A DNA stretch of 64,000 nt, from NCBI GenBank assembly GCA_039654915.1, contig CM077595.1, positions 89,011,501-89,075,500 of the forward strand. The letters are read 5' to 3'. Source of the DNA: Aquilaria yunnanensis. Its lineage: Eukaryota; Streptophyta; Magnoliopsida; Malvales; Thymelaeaceae. Below the pieces are notes generated by a model. It made no database searches. It worked only from the letters and a program-made list of their open reading frames with translations, and had not been told where the DNA came from. The translations under genes and the position numbers were made by a program. Below, one piece after another: positions 12,681-25,326 of the stretch; the first letter of the stretch is position 1, and every line of letters starts with the position of its first letter.

Positions 12681-14326
12681 GCTTGAAAGAAGCCCCCACT
12701 TTTCACAGAAACTTGAAGAGATTACCTTTGGTCTAATTATTTACAATATGAAGATGCTCCTGGATGGACCAAAAAAGTACCAGCCAACTTGAGAAAAGAT
12801 AAATGTGGCAATTATTACAAGTTTAAAAACTAATCAAGGCAATATTTAGAAATAAATAACTTTAATTAAAGAAATGCTCAAGCATGATTAACAGAAAGCT
12901 AGCTCTAGCACAATTTAATAATGAAGGGAGCTTTCCCACGTCTGAATTTTGAATTTTTTGCTAAATAGTAATAAGGCTAGCTAGAAACAAGAAAAATCAA
13001 AGTAGAGATGCCTTCTTATGTTCTGTTCTTCTAGGGATTGCCACTGCCCTCCATGGGAAGTTTCCCCATCGTGTATTCCGCCATCGATATGTTTTTTCCT
13101 TATCGTTTAAAATGTGATTTTCGTTGTAAAAAATGCTAGAGCAGAATATTAATGTGGCAAACCGCCAAAATCAGCATCTTTCAGCCGCTTCCGTTTGCAT
13201 TCTCGGCCGGCTCCCGAGAGGCTGTCGCCTTGAGAGAGACACATCGCCGGAAACTCCTTCACTATTGCGTGGCGTAGGTCTTGCGCGTTTACAAAATACT
13301 CCTACGTATGTACGAGTTCCACTAAACCATTTAACCTAGCAGGCTGGCACGGATACTAAGATTTTGTATAATTTATGTCATTATTTTTGTATTTACTTCT
13401 AAAAATAAAATTAAAAAAATTACTATTTCTAAATTTGTATAATGATAGTTTAAATGAATATTTAAAAAAAAAAATATTTTGCGTTGTGTTTGGGGGTAAT
13501 AATGTAATAAGCTAAACATTGGGTTAAACTTGGGTTGCACTTTGTTGAGATATATGCAAGTTTCTTATTTTCACATTATTGGTAATTATTTAAAGTGAGA
13601 TATATATAAAGTAATGTCACTCATTCATTGAGCTAAATTCTTTGGAAGATATGTAAGGTCATGATCAAATGTGACATCTACCTTGGTGATATCGCCAGTT
13701 CAATTTGGACGGAAGAGGCAACTGTTGGTTCTAGGCAAACAAAATTTGGCATTATATGAGGTGAATTTTTCACCGACTAGACGAAACCTTTTAATTTCAC
13801 ACTTGCCTTTTTTTTTTTTTATCGTTATATAGTTTTACTTTATGGTAACTTTCGACAATATCAAAAAATTCCATCTATGCACACTAGAGATTTTCTTCTA
13901 ACTGTTATTTAAGTCTGTTAATTTCAACAATATCAGAACCCTATGGTCCCTAGGATATTGTAAAGCGACAGAGACTAATCCACTCTCTTCTTCTTCTTTT
14001 TTTTTTTACCTACATACGTCATTGCATCTGCAAAGAAAGAAAAAAACTTCTCGACAGGTCCGATATTTTTTTTTTTTAAAAAAAGGAAAAATCATTACTA
14101 GAGTATAAAGTGAGTTCAAGGTGTTGAGCGCGAGCGAGATTCCTTTTCTTTCTGGCGTACGTGTTGGGTGCCCCTTTTTTTTTTTTTCTCTTGTTTGTCT
14201 GTTTTTTCTTTTAAAAAAAACTTCAATTTCTGGCTCAATCTCAAGCTGTAATAGCCGAGCGATTTGCTTTGTACTAATCCTGGACCTGGTGCCGTACTGT
14301 TTCGTCTCTCCGTCTCAGGTTTGGTC
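12681..14326. other. Spacer, no recognised gene
   Basis: AT-rich sequence with homopolymer runs. A 68-codon open frame at 13133-13339 lies in a less AT-rich patch but matches nothing I recognise. No repeats with clear ends. Confidence 0.4.
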
Positions 14327-14335
14327 CTTTTTATG

Positions 14336-15985
14336 GGAGAATTACAATCTTCCCCCTGAGGTATACCCTAAATAACACTTTGCCCCTTACTTTTCAAAAA
14401 CCTTTTAAAATATCCTGAGGTTTAAGAACCTACACTTACCTCCCTACAGTCATTTTTTAATATTAAAACTAATGAATTAGTTCCACTTTGAGACCCAAAC
14501 TCTAATTCTTGCTTAATTTTCTCCTTAACATATAAATTATTTCATTACTTATCTTTTATAAATAATATAATATAATACATCTTTATATATATTGTCCTTT
14601 TCCATATCTGTACATTTTTTATCTTTATATTTTAAATTTTTAAAATATTTCTAATTAAGTATACCATTTTTATTTTAAAATTGATTGTAGTTATTTATTT
14701 ATATATTTGCATTTGAAAGTTTTACAAGCATCCTCATTTTTTTTCAAAATTTATTATCATAACTATTAAATCTAAAATCAAAGAAATGATAAGGCTTATA
14801 TTTACAATAATATGAAAACTTTAAAATCTCTTTCATTTCACTTAATACATAATTAGTCATTTAGTTAATAATTTGATTTTATATATTTATTCATTAATCA
14901 ATTCTTTTGTAAGAAGGTCTTGTTCAAAAAAATGCTTAGAGATTATTTAATAATTTTTCAAGTGCTTGGATGGTTACAATTCACCAATCTTCGCATTTAT
15001 ATTCTTCTGGAAAATTTCCATTGTCATTATTCTTGCCCAAGAGATGATGTTATTCAATCAATTAGATTACACTCTATTGTATTCCATTTTCCAATCGTCA
15101 CCATTATTCTAAGGGCTAGTGTATTTTTAAGTTAAAGAAATCAAGAAACATATTACTAAGTGAGAGCTCCTTAAAAAATAATTAATTAATCAATAAGTAT
15201 ATAAAAATAAAATCACCATCTCTTGAATGAGAATAATAAAAAAAATACTTTTCAAAAGAATATAAATTTGAAGGGATGTTGAATTATGACTGGAAACCAT
15301 CTAAGTACCTGAGAAATTATTAAATAACCAATATGCATTTTTTTGAACAAGATTTTCTTATAAAATAATTAAATAATGAATAAATATATAAAATTAAGGT
15401 TTTAACAAGATGACTAATTATTTATTAATTGAACTGAAACAATTTTGAAGTTTTCATATTATTGTAAACATAAGCCTTATCATTTCTTTGATTTTATATT
15501 TAATAGTTATCATAATAAGTTTTAAAAAAATGAGGATGCTTGTAAAGCTTCCAAATAGAAATATATAAATAAACTACATTTAATTTTTTTTAAAAAATGA
15601 TATCCTTAATTAGAAATATTTTAAAAATTGAAAATATAAAGTAAAAAAAGATATAGATAAGGAAAAATAATTAAAAATATAATCATGAGAAAAAAAATTG
15701 GGAGATTGTAAGTTGAAAGGAACAATATATATAAAGATGTGTTATATTATATTATTTGAAAAAGACAAGTAATTAAATAATTTATATGTTAAGGAGAAAA
15801 CTTAAACAAGAATTAGAGTTTGGATCTCAAAATGTAATTAATCCATTGATTTTAATATTAAAAAATGACTGTCGAGGTAAGTGTATATTTCTTAAAACTT
15901 TAGGGTGCTTTTAAATGGTTCCTGAAAATAGGAGGAGTAAAGTGTAATTTATGGTTTACCTCAGGGGGACAAATTGTAATTCTCC
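14336..15985. mobile_element. 1.65-kb foldback element with ~700-bp inverted arms
   Basis: The sequence from GGAGAATTACAA (14336) inward recurs as its reverse complement ending at 15985. Arms align to about 15040 on the left and 15215 on the right, leaving a short centre. Flanks CTTTTTATG (14327-14335) and TTTTTTTTG (15986-15994) match at 7 of 9 positions, compatible with a Mutator-type 9-bp duplication. No long open frame. A transcript of it would fold into a very long hairpin. Confidence 0.75.
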
Positions 15986-15994
15986 TTTTTTTTG

Positions 15995-16408
15995 TTTGGT
16001 TTTCTTTTGGTCCGTTGTTAATATACATGTAAAGCAGTTTTTCAATACACAACCATTTAATCACTAAAATATTGCAAACATTCTCTTCTCAAATTAACTG
16101 CTACATACGTCACAAATTTTCTAAAACATCTGATTCTGGAACGAAAATTTACAAAAAAGAATATTTGTGTTGTTTTTATTTTTATTAGTTACTTTTTACA
16201 AGTAAATAAAGAAAAATAAAAACAGATATTAAAATAATAATTAAAAATTTATGAATAAAAAAGTGTAATAAAAATTTAGATGGAAAAACTGAGTAATATA
16301 TATTATCATTCCAACTTCCCATATTGTTAACCGGTCCAAGCTATATATAGATTGCCAGAGTCATTAATTCCTAATTAAAAAGTTAAGTGAGTCATGAATC
16401 AGACTATG
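15995..16408. other. AT-rich spacer
   Basis: Nothing recognisable between the foldback element and the Mutator-like element. Confidence 0.5.
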
Positions 16409-16418
16409 GACCGATTGA

Positions 16419-17646
16419 GGGTAAATTGCATGCGCTACCCCCAACCATTAATTGTTGTTTCATTTCTAACCCTAACATTCACTTTGCACGTTGCGTGTCC
16501 CTAACCCGATTAAAACGTTTCACTTCAACCCCTGAGCAGACAGAACTCGTTAAAATTGACGGGAAATGTCACAGAACGCTTAGCTGGCACCAAATTGTCC
16601 ACATAGGCCCAAAAAATTGAATTTTTAAAATAAAAAAAAACCTCCTTGCCATCTCAGCTCTCTCCCAGTCCCAGCCCATCCCTCTCGTCGCCGCTGTCTC
16701 TCCACCTCCCACGCCCCGCCGCCGTGTCTCCCCCTCCCACGCCCCGCCGCCATGTCTCCCCCTCTCTCTCGCCTTTCTTCTCGGCTCCCTCTCGGCCCTT
16801 TCACCTTCTCTCCCTGCCACCCTCTCGCCACCCCTCCTTGCGTCGCTCCTTTCCTTCCCTCTCTACCACTCTCACCATAATCGCAATCGGCCACGCTTCC
16901 GGCCGTCGCTCACCCGAACCCACCATCGATTTGCCACAAAGATTGTGATAGGCTCACCCGATTGGTGGAAAGATGGCAACAGCCACTCCCAATTCCCGCA
17001 TCCCATCCCTCATCATCGTGATCTCTGTTGCATCCCGTCCCTCATCATTTTGATCTCTGTCACGATTCTCACCGCGATCTCCGTTCGCGATTCTCATCGT
17101 GATCTTCATTCGCGATTCTCATCCCGATCTCCGTTCGCGATTCTCATCGCGATCTCCGTCGCAATTCTTGTCGCAGCCAATTCGGGAAGCACTCTGACTT
17201 GGGCTCCGATTCACAAGATTGAACGATCTCCGTCGAACGAAAGGGAGGTCAAGAGAGAAGGCGGTAGGGAGGGGACGCGAGACCGCGAGAAGGCCGAGAG
17301 GGAGAGCCGAAAGGAAGGGCGAGAGAGAGGGGGAGACACGGCGGCGGGGCGTGGGAGGTAGAGAGACGGTGGCGGCGAGAGGGATAGGCTGGGATTGAGA
17401 GAGAGCTGAGATGGCAAGGAGGTTTTTTTTTTAATTTTAAAAATTCAATTTTTTGGGCCTACGTGGACAATCCGGTGCCAACTAAGCGTTCCGTAGTATT
17501 TCCCGTCAATTTTAAAGAGTTCCGTCCGCTCAGGGGTTGAAGTGAAACGTTTTAATCGGGTTGGGGACACGCAACGTGCAAAGTGAAGGTTAGGGTTAGA
17601 AGTGAAACAACAATTAAAGGTTGGGGGTAGCGCATATAATTTACCC
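16419..17646. mobile_element. Mutator-like element, 1,228 bp, perfect TSD
   Basis: Terminal inverted repeats of about 350 bp begin GGGTAAATT on both sides (16419 inward; 17646 inward reversed) and share a string of identical blocks. The element is flanked by perfect 10-bp duplications GACCGATTGA (16409-16418 and 17647-17656), diagnostic for Mutator-like transposition. The inner part of the arms is GC-rich (CGCCGCCG) and the centre holds tandem copies of a GATCTCCGTTCGCGATTCTC-like unit (17040-17170). Open frames on both strands here mirror the inverted arms and are not convincing genes. No transposase. Confidence 0.9.
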
Positions 17647-17656
17647 GACCGATTGA

Positions 17657-18440
17657 TCGTTGAGTCATGTTTCAACCTGATCTTTCTTTTTGTTTTTTTT
17701 GAACTGTAGAAGGAACTTATATAAGAATGGACTGAAGTAGTACAAAAGCTCTTGAAAATCAAAATTAGCTCTAGTAAGATGTTATAGCTGAAACAGCTCC
17801 TCCATTAAATCTTCACCTAAATGTTTCGATCTGATCTGATATATCTAGCTTAATTAGCATATTAAATATTAATATTTTTTCTTTTGAAAGAAGAAACATA
17901 AGTATTAGCATTATTTAAATGTTACAACTAGGCAATAGAAGTGTGTAACAAATAAATAAGCAAAAAATCAACACATAATTTAAAAAATTTGACTCTTCAA
18001 ATAGCCCACTTACAGGAGACAAAAGCCACTAACATCAACAATATAATAAGAATAAAAGAAGCTTCTAATACCATATCCATTCCTCTTGCCCTATGAACTT
18101 CTCTACCTTTTTTTGACAACCCACCATATTTTTTTTCCTTCATAGATTTGACTTTTCTTTTATATACATACATCTCTGACATACAAACCACACACAATTT
18201 AAGTGCTTAACATACCTTACATCACTATATACAACAAGCACCCTATTCAGCTCTTGATACCCAAAAGCACCTTTCTACATAGTACATATTTTTTACGTAA
18301 CGCACATCTCTCTCTCTCTCTCTCTCTTCTTGGTGATGCAAAAAGGCAAATACTTCCTTATGATGCACAAAGCACCATTTTCCATTGAGAGCTGGTGAAG
18401 AGAGCCAAATAAACACTTTGAGAGAGAGAGAGAGAGAGAA
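17657..18440. other. Spacer with (CT)n and (GA)n microsatellites
   Basis: No gene recognised. CT dinucleotides occupy about 18308-18327 and GA dinucleotides about 18416-18440, immediately before the LINE. Confidence 0.6.
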
Positions 18441-18499
18441 AGAGTTTGAGGTTACAATTGAGAGAGATTGTCCTTCTTATCAAATTTTTTGGAGGATTG

Positions 18500-19407
18500 G
18501 GGGGCAAAACATCTGTGGCCAGTATTTAAGAGATTTGGTGTTCTCCTTGATGTTTATGTGACAAGGGAGTTAATGAACAAGTTAAGATTTATAGGGCTGG
18601 AAAGATGGGAGAAAGTTTGTAGATGTGGTTAAAGGCTGCCAACAAAAAAAAAAAGAATAAAATGATGGAGAGAAATGAACAATAAGAGTGTACGGGAATC
18701 AAATTATAGTCAAGGGAGGAAGAATTACAATGGCTTTAGAAAATGTGTTGTCACCAAAGTATAGAGTTGGAAACCATTCAAACAATTTAGAGGCTCTATA
18801 ACAATGAACACTTGGCCCTACTAAAATCAAATGTGTTGGTGGATTAAGAGTTGTCTTGGAATTCTTATCAAAAGAAGTGGTGACTTTCCTGCTTGAGAAT
18901 GAAGTGGAGTGGCTTAGCAATGGTTTTATTCGATTAAACCTTGGATGAGTCACCTAAAAAATATCAGTAGAGTCTGGTTGAATATAGAGGGTCTTCCTCT
19001 ACAAAGTTGATGTAAATATTCATTTGCCACTATTGAGGTGCTTTGGAGCCGAATTCTGATGGTAGATTATTCAATCCAAGAGAAGGCACAAATAGATAAG
19101 GGTTTTGTTTATTTGCTAATGCAGAATATGGGACAAATATTTAAAGTTCTTAAAATAAACATTGATGATAAGTTTATGAATGTTAGATTTTTTTGAAGAT
19201 CTGATCCATAGTGTTGCTTATAGTTCACACTTCATGTTTAAGTTTGATTCACAATGTGTTTCAGAATCACCTGAATTTGGTTTCGGTGATGTCAATGAGG
19301 ATGAGTTCGATGATGAAAATAGGGAAAAATTAGAGAGATTCTTTCATAAAAAGGTGCAGGAAGATGAAATGAATGGTGAGAGAAAATTACTGTGTAAAGT
19401 AAATTAG
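18500..19407 (+). pseudogene. LINE ORF1 remnant (RNA-binding)
   Basis: Near 18520 the translation reads FKRFGVLLDVYVTREL, matching the RRM-like start of plant L1 ORF1. Around 18970-19200 it reads VWLNIEGLPLQ..., then VDYSIQEKAQIDKG and KVLKINIDDKFMNVRFFED, the conserved later part (W..IEGLPL...). The last section (19180-19407) stays open. In the family this protein binds RNA and packages the LINE transcript. Confidence 0.65.
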
Positions 19408-20089
19408 TCTCAGAATTTAAAGAGAAGCTTTGGCAAGCAAAATTAAAAAGCAATGGTTACTAGCAGTAAATGTATCAAAAAAACTGGTTGTGGATATGAA
19501 GTTGAAAGATTTAAATAGAAGAAATCCTAATTGTGGGCTTCACAGACCCACTAGAGAAATGAAGGAGGAAATGGTTTTCCCTGGTAATAAGCTTGATACT
19601 GGAAATAAAGGCCTAATGGAAGATTGCTTGGACATAGTTGTGAAAAATTATATATGCACCACGAAGAGAACCAAAGTCAGACATGTTTATGAAGTAATAG
19701 AGAACAAGACAAACTTGAGATTAATAAAGAATATTGCAAGTCAAAAGTGTGAAAGGGCAGAAGACAGGCGAGTGAAGGAGGCAGCAGGAGAACAGATTTG
19801 GACAATCCAGTTGTTCAGATAAGAGAGAAAAATGTGGCTAAACAGTCATTCTAAAATGCAAATTTGGAAAATATGGTATGAATTGCTAAACAAATGGGGG
19901 TGCAAATGTAAGCAGAATTAAAGATGCAGTGTCCAAGGAAGTTGAATTAAACAAAAGGGTAGCGAATATTATGGGCTTTGGGATGGTAGTGGATTTATTG
20001 CATATGCAGGAACTGATCAAGCTGATGGATAGAGTAATTGTCCAGAGATAAATTGGATAGAGTATGTAAAGAAATAATGGAGAGGTACA

Positions 20090-20800
20090 ATTTCCATAAG
20101 TGTATTTTATCTTTAAATGTGAGGGGGGAAGTGAATTCTATGAAAATGCATTTGGTAAGGGAGTTGTGTAGTTCTAACAAAGTTGATTTCTTAAGGTTAC
20201 AAAAAATGATTTCTATGGGTGATATGTTATTGAAAGTGAGATCGATATTAGGGAATAGGAATTTGAGTATGTGCATTAGGAGGCAGTAGAGAGGTCAGAA
20301 GGATTACTTTATGTGTAGGATTCAAAACAATTCCATAAACAAGAACGCTTTCTATAGGCTGGTTTTGTTCGAGTGGTCAGCATATGGACGGGTTGTCAAG
20401 ATAAAGTGATGCTGGTGAATGTCTATGCCCCTCAAAGGGCTGTTCAGAAAAAGTATCTCTAGAGGAAGCTACTAAATATCAAGATAAGCAAAGATGGCAT
20501 TAGGTTATCTTATTTGACTTGAATGTAGTAAAAAAGAATGAGGAACAAAGAAAAAGTAAGTTTGGTGAAAGGGTGGCGATGGATTTTGAAAATTTTATTC
20601 ATTAAGCTAAACTATAAGATCTACAGATAAGGAGCATAAGATATACATGGTATAATAAGGATGGTAAAAAAATGTGCAGATTAAATAGATTTTTTGTTTC
20701 AGAAAGTAAGTTGCTATGGAAACCTGATGCATTTGTTATGGCTTTAAACATATATATATCTGATCATTTTCCGGTTCTGTTCAAGGAAGAGATGTCGGAT
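20090..20800 (+). pseudogene. LINE endonuclease remnant
   Basis: Signatures in order: ILSLNVRGEVNSMKMHLVREL, then VNVYAPQ near 20420, a decayed DFNVV near 20520, and ISDHFPVLF near 20760. These correspond to the N-terminal, central and C-terminal motifs of the L1 exonuclease-endonuclease-phosphatase fold. Several stops and frameshifts. Confidence 0.7.
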
Positions 20801-21237
20801 TATGAGCTAATTTCATTTAAGTTCTTTGGTGTTTAGATGGAGTAATAGGACTTTCAGAATCTATTGATATCACTATGGGAGGAGAATTGTTTCGTTAGTC
20901 CTCCAAGGACAGTCTTTAAAGAGAAACTGAAGAAACTAAAGCACATGTTGAAAGTGTGGAAACAAGATAAGTTTTAAAATCTGGATAAGCAAATTTTGGA
21001 GTTAATGTCTAAAATGAATAATTGGGACTTGAAAGAAAAAAATATAGATTTAGAGCAAAAAAAAAAAAAGATAAGACAAAGATAGGAGGCCAGGATTAAA
21101 TATATTGAAAAGGAGAACATGGAGATGAGAGTTTCATATTCATTCATGTAGTTATGATAGGTAAGACCAGGAGAAATTGCATCAAAGGATTGTGCATCAA
21201 GAGTAAGTGACAGGAAGATCTGAAACTGATAAAGAAC

Positions 21238-22720
21238 GAAGTGTTTCATTTTTCTAAAGAAAACTTCAATGAGCTCAGCATGATCAATGTTTGCTGTGCT
21301 ACTAAATGTTTTCAGCTATCTTCAAGGTTAAAAGTAAAATTGTATAAGAGTAAGTTATATTGTGTTGGTGCTCCACAAGTAGAAATTCAAGGGCTGGCAA
21401 CAAAGATAAATTATGGAATAGTCAATGTTTCTTTTAGATGTTTTGGACTCCCAGATGGAGCTAATATGAAAAGTGTTTATGCTTGGAAGCCAGTTCTGGA
21501 CATGACTAAAAATAAGTTTTGCAACTTTAAAGCAAAGACATTATCACTAGGTGGAAGACTAACATTGATTAAATCTATGCATGGTAGTATTCCTTTGTTT
21601 TACTTCTTGTTATATTGTGCCCCGATGAGTGTAGTCAAACACATTAAGAGTCTTTGAAATCATTTTTTTAGGGGAGAAAAGAGGAGGGTAAGAATATTGC
21701 ATGGGTGGCTTGGAACAAAGTTCTAGCTAGTTTGGAAGATGGAGATTTGAGTGTGGGAAGTGTAGAGACAAAAAATTTAACGTTACTTGCGAAGTGGTGG
21801 TGGCAGTATAAGGTGGAAGAAAAGGCTTTGTGGGTTAGATTTATTAAGACAATTTTTGGGAAAAAAATGATGGAAGGGAAAAAGTTAGAAGGAGAATAAG
21901 AAGGGGGAACGTTGAGGTGAAATTGTGATGGTGGGATTTAAAAATAGAATAGAAAGGGGTATATTTTGTTAATTCGTTCAGGTGTTGGAGATGGGAAAAA
22001 AATCAAGTTTTTGGAGGATGTATGGGTGAGGGGATATATGTTTAAATGAGTGGTTTGCTGGACTATTTAGATTAGAGAGAGATAAAAAAAGGTTACAATA
22101 AATCAAAAGGGGTTTTCAGGATAAGGTAATATAGGGATGGAGGTGGGATTGGCATTGGGTTTTAAGAAGGATGGAAAATTCAAAGTGTTAGGAACTATTA
22201 AATTGTACTGAAGATATCTCTATTCTTGATGAAATGCAAGATAAGTTATGGTGGAATGTTGATCCTAGTGATGATTTTTCAGTTAGGAAACTATCATGAA
22301 GCTAAATGATGTGCTGCTACACCTAGATGATGATTGTCAATCCATAAGGTGGGGTTTGTAGCGTCCTCGAAAGGTAAACATTTGTCTTTGGAAGTCGAGA
22401 CAAGGAAGGTTGCCAACAAGAGACAATTTAATATGCAAGTAAGTTCAGCTAGAACATGGCATATGCCTGTGCTGTGGAAAAGCACTAGAAATGGTGGATC
22501 ACATACTGGTTTGCTACAAAATAACAAGTGAAATATGGAAAAATGTTTACAGATGGTCGCAGGTTAATCCATTCAATGGGCCATGTGTGATAGAAATTTT
22601 AGACAATTATTTGTTGATTCATGCTAATAAGAAATAGAAAAACACATAGGAAGTACTTTGCTACATCTTTCTTTGGACAATTTGGAAGGTGAGAAACAAC
22701 TTGGAGTTTGGAAATATTTA
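21238..22720 (+). pseudogene. LINE RT C-terminus and zf-RVT remnant
   Basis: The open part 21241-21657 reads CFQLSSRLKVKLYKSKLYCVG and later FRCFGLPDGANMKSVYAWKP and AKTLSLGGRLTLIKS, the segment just after the catalytic FADD of plant L1 RTs. The preceding fingers and palm are absent: text characteristic of the pre-RT linker stops about 21230 and post-catalytic text starts at once. Further on, KVNICLWKSRQGRLPTRDNL (22370-22430) and a cysteine pair followed by H..VC and IWK mark the zf-RVT domain. Confidence 0.7.
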
Positions 22721-23003
22721 GGTATCTTAATAAAAAATTTTAGATGAAATACAAATCATGTCTTTCTTATGGACCATGAATAGGTGCTCCAGGTTTAGGT
22801 GGAGTTGGATTGAATGAGTGTTGAACCCATTACAAGTGATACACAATTGTTTTGAATGGACTAGATATGTTCTAGGCGAAGGCTTTGTTTTATCTTGTAC
22901 TGAGATGAGATAATATGAATGTCTAGCTTCTAGCTAGACCATATACTTGTAAATGCTTCATTAAGTAACACAATATTTTTTTTCCACTGTTAAAAAAAAA
23001 AAA

Positions 23004-23768
23004 TCATGTCCACCACTTAGTGCTCCAGGTGTCCTTCTACTTGGTGGACACTTTAACACAAAGCAAACACTTTTGCTGCTAGTAATGCCCGAGGCAAGCA
23101 CATTTATATGATGCGTAAACCATCATCTCCACCACTTAGTACCTAAAAGTTTTCTTCTACTTAATGCACACTCTTACACAATGTACATACATTCTTTGCT
23201 TGGTGATGCCTGAGGGCAAGCATACATTAGTCATTTTCAGTAAGCCTATTTATAGCCTTCATTATTGACAAGTTCATCATGTGAAACTCTTTTAGCTTCC
23301 AAATGAATAGAACATCAAGTCTTTTACTTTAAAATTTCTTCTTCATGTGAGCATACACATCGAATTTCAAGTTTCTACATGCAACTTTTAGTCAACTATT
23401 GAAAAAATCACCATGCATTAATGAGTTGTAAAGTTCTGTTAAGTTTTCTTAATGTCTAGCCATACAAGTCAATAAATCACCATTTTACTAACCAACTAGT
23501 TAAAATACTTTTTTTAAAAAATATGGACGGCTTATGTGCAGAAATTAGTCATCTCTCATCAAACTGTAATTATTTTTCAAGTCTCTTTATCATTTTTAAA
23601 ATTTAAGGTGATTTATTCAACATTAAACTTTAAAATCATCTAGTATTAAGCAAAGAGAGTGCACCACAATATATAAAGATAAAAAATCTCTTCAACACAT
23701 TGTGTGAGATTCAATAATCTGAATATGTTGAACCCCCCACCCCCCATCACTTATTTTGTAACACATAT
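23004..23768. other. Spacer with ~120-bp tandem duplication
   Basis: CATGTCCACCACTTAGTGCT (23006) recurs as CATCTCCACCACTTAGTACC (about 23124), and both copies end in GATGCC/AATGCC..GAGG..AAGCA text. No gene recognised in the remainder. Confidence 0.5.
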
Positions 23769-25318
23769 AAGGATGGTAATTATGTGAGTTGAGTTAGATT
23801 TGGGTTTAATTGGATTAGCATAAATTCGGGTCCAGTTCAGGTTCAAGTATAGTTATTTGGGTTTGGATTGATTTCAGGTTGACTAGATTTTGGTTTAGTT
23901 TGGATTAGGTTGGGAATACATGTAAGATCAATTTCAGTCTTCAATAATTTCAAGTTAGGTTATTTAGGTTTCGGGCCCTATTTGGGTTGGTGCTTAGGTT
24001 GGCTCGAGCTACTAATGTATAAGCTGAAATGACTAAATTTATTCATTTTTTTTAATTTTTGTTAAAATTTAAAGCAAACAAGATTCAATTTCTGGTGCAA
24101 TTTAGGTTAATTTTCCTTTTTTACTATTTTAGTTAAAAAAATTCATTAAAAAGTCTTAAATATGTTTTGATGAATTTGCTATGATTTCCAACTTTTGTTA
24201 TGAAATGTAACTCAAGTTCACTATTAGTAACTAAACTGCAAAATTTTTAAAATTTTAGGTGAAAATGTAAAAAAACAAAAGTTCAAGAACCCATGTTGTA
24301 ATTATTATGGGTGACTGGAATCATAATTTTTCAAAATTTAGGTACTTATTACACTATACGTTAAAGTTTAGTGACCAATATTATAATTTTGACATTTATC
24401 TACTAATATTATTAAACTTACTAAATATGGAATGTAACGAAGAAAAAAGTGAAAGTTTAAATTAAGGTTTAGGGTTTAGGAATTTAAGGTTAGGATTTAG
24501 GAGTTTAGGGTTTGGATTGATGGTTTATGGTTAAGATTAGGGATTTAGGGTTTTAGAGTTTTGGTTTTATGTTTATGGTTCAGAGTTTAAATTTAAGGTT
24601 TAGGGTAAAAGCTAATGTTAGGGTTTAAGTTTATGGTTTAGAGTTTAGATTTAGATTTAGAGTTTACGGCTACGATTGAGGGTTTATGGTTTATGTTAAG
24701 GTTAGTGTCTATTGTTTTAAGGTTTAAGGTTAGAATTTTGGGTTTAGGATTAGGGTTTAGAGTTTTGATTTAGGTTTTAAGGTAAAGGTTCTAGTTAAGG
24801 TTAGGGTTTTAGTAAGGGATAGGGTTTAGGTTTATGATTTAGAGTTTAGATTTAAGGTTTAGGGTTTAAAGGTTAGGACTTAGATTTTACGTATATGGTT
24901 TAAACTTAGAATTAAGGGTTTTAGGATTTAGGGTTCAGAGTTTAGATTTACGGTAAAGGTTATTGTTAGGGTTTATGTTTAATTAACTAGACATAAAAAA
25001 TAATATAGAAATTGTAAAGATATATTAATATATAATTACTTTAATAAAATATCATAATTTAAAACATTTCAAATATTTTAAATTTATAATTATTTTATTA
25101 GTTCATTTCAGGTTTGAGTCAATTCAAATTTAAGTATTTCCGGTTTAGGTCATTTAGTTCAGTTCTAGGGTTCCATTTCAATCAGATTCTAGGTCAATTT
25201 GGGTTGGATATAGTCAAATGCAGGTCGTTGATTTTCTGATCAAATCGGATTTGGTTAAATGTGGGTTTAAGTCAATCGGCTCAAATCATCGTGTCAGATC
25301 AAATTTTGTTATCTCTAA
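23769..25318. mobile_element. Possible hAT-like unit
   Basis: Ends are AAGGATGGTAAT and, reversed, TTAGAGATAACAA, weakly similar as inverted repeats. Flanks ACACATAT (23761-23768) and AAACATAT (25319-25326) match at 7 of 8 positions. Both subterminal regions are rich in GGTTTAGGT/GGGTTGGATT words typical of plant hAT derivatives. No transposase. Tentative. Confidence 0.35.
24450..24985. repeat. Degenerate TTTAGGG-like repeats
   Basis: Dozens of variants of the plant telomere heptamer (TTTAGGG, TTTAGAG, TTTATGG, TTTAAGG) are interspersed without a regular register. The array lies inside the tentative hAT-like unit rather than at a chromosome end. Confidence 0.7.
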
Positions 25319-25326
25319 AAACATAT

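Larger units (their letters stand above)
18441..23003 (+). mobile_element. L1-type LINE, inactive
   Basis: Plus-strand remnants appear in L1 order: RRM-containing ORF1 (18500-19410), apurinic-type endonuclease (20090-20800), the C-terminal end of RT with the zf-RVT region (21238-22720), then a 3' tail ending in an A-run (about 22992-23003). All frames are broken. The catalytic palm of RT is missing. No target duplication was found, so the left boundary is approximate. Confidence 0.8.

Noticed and set aside
16569..17417. Open frames of 68-138 codons in the Mutator-like element
   Set aside because: They sit in the inverted arms on both strands and are low-complexity (R/G/E or S/P rich).
24450..24985. 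True telomere or subtelomere
   Set aside because: The heptamers are irregular and degenerate and lie between ordinary repeats, so a chromosome end is unlikely.
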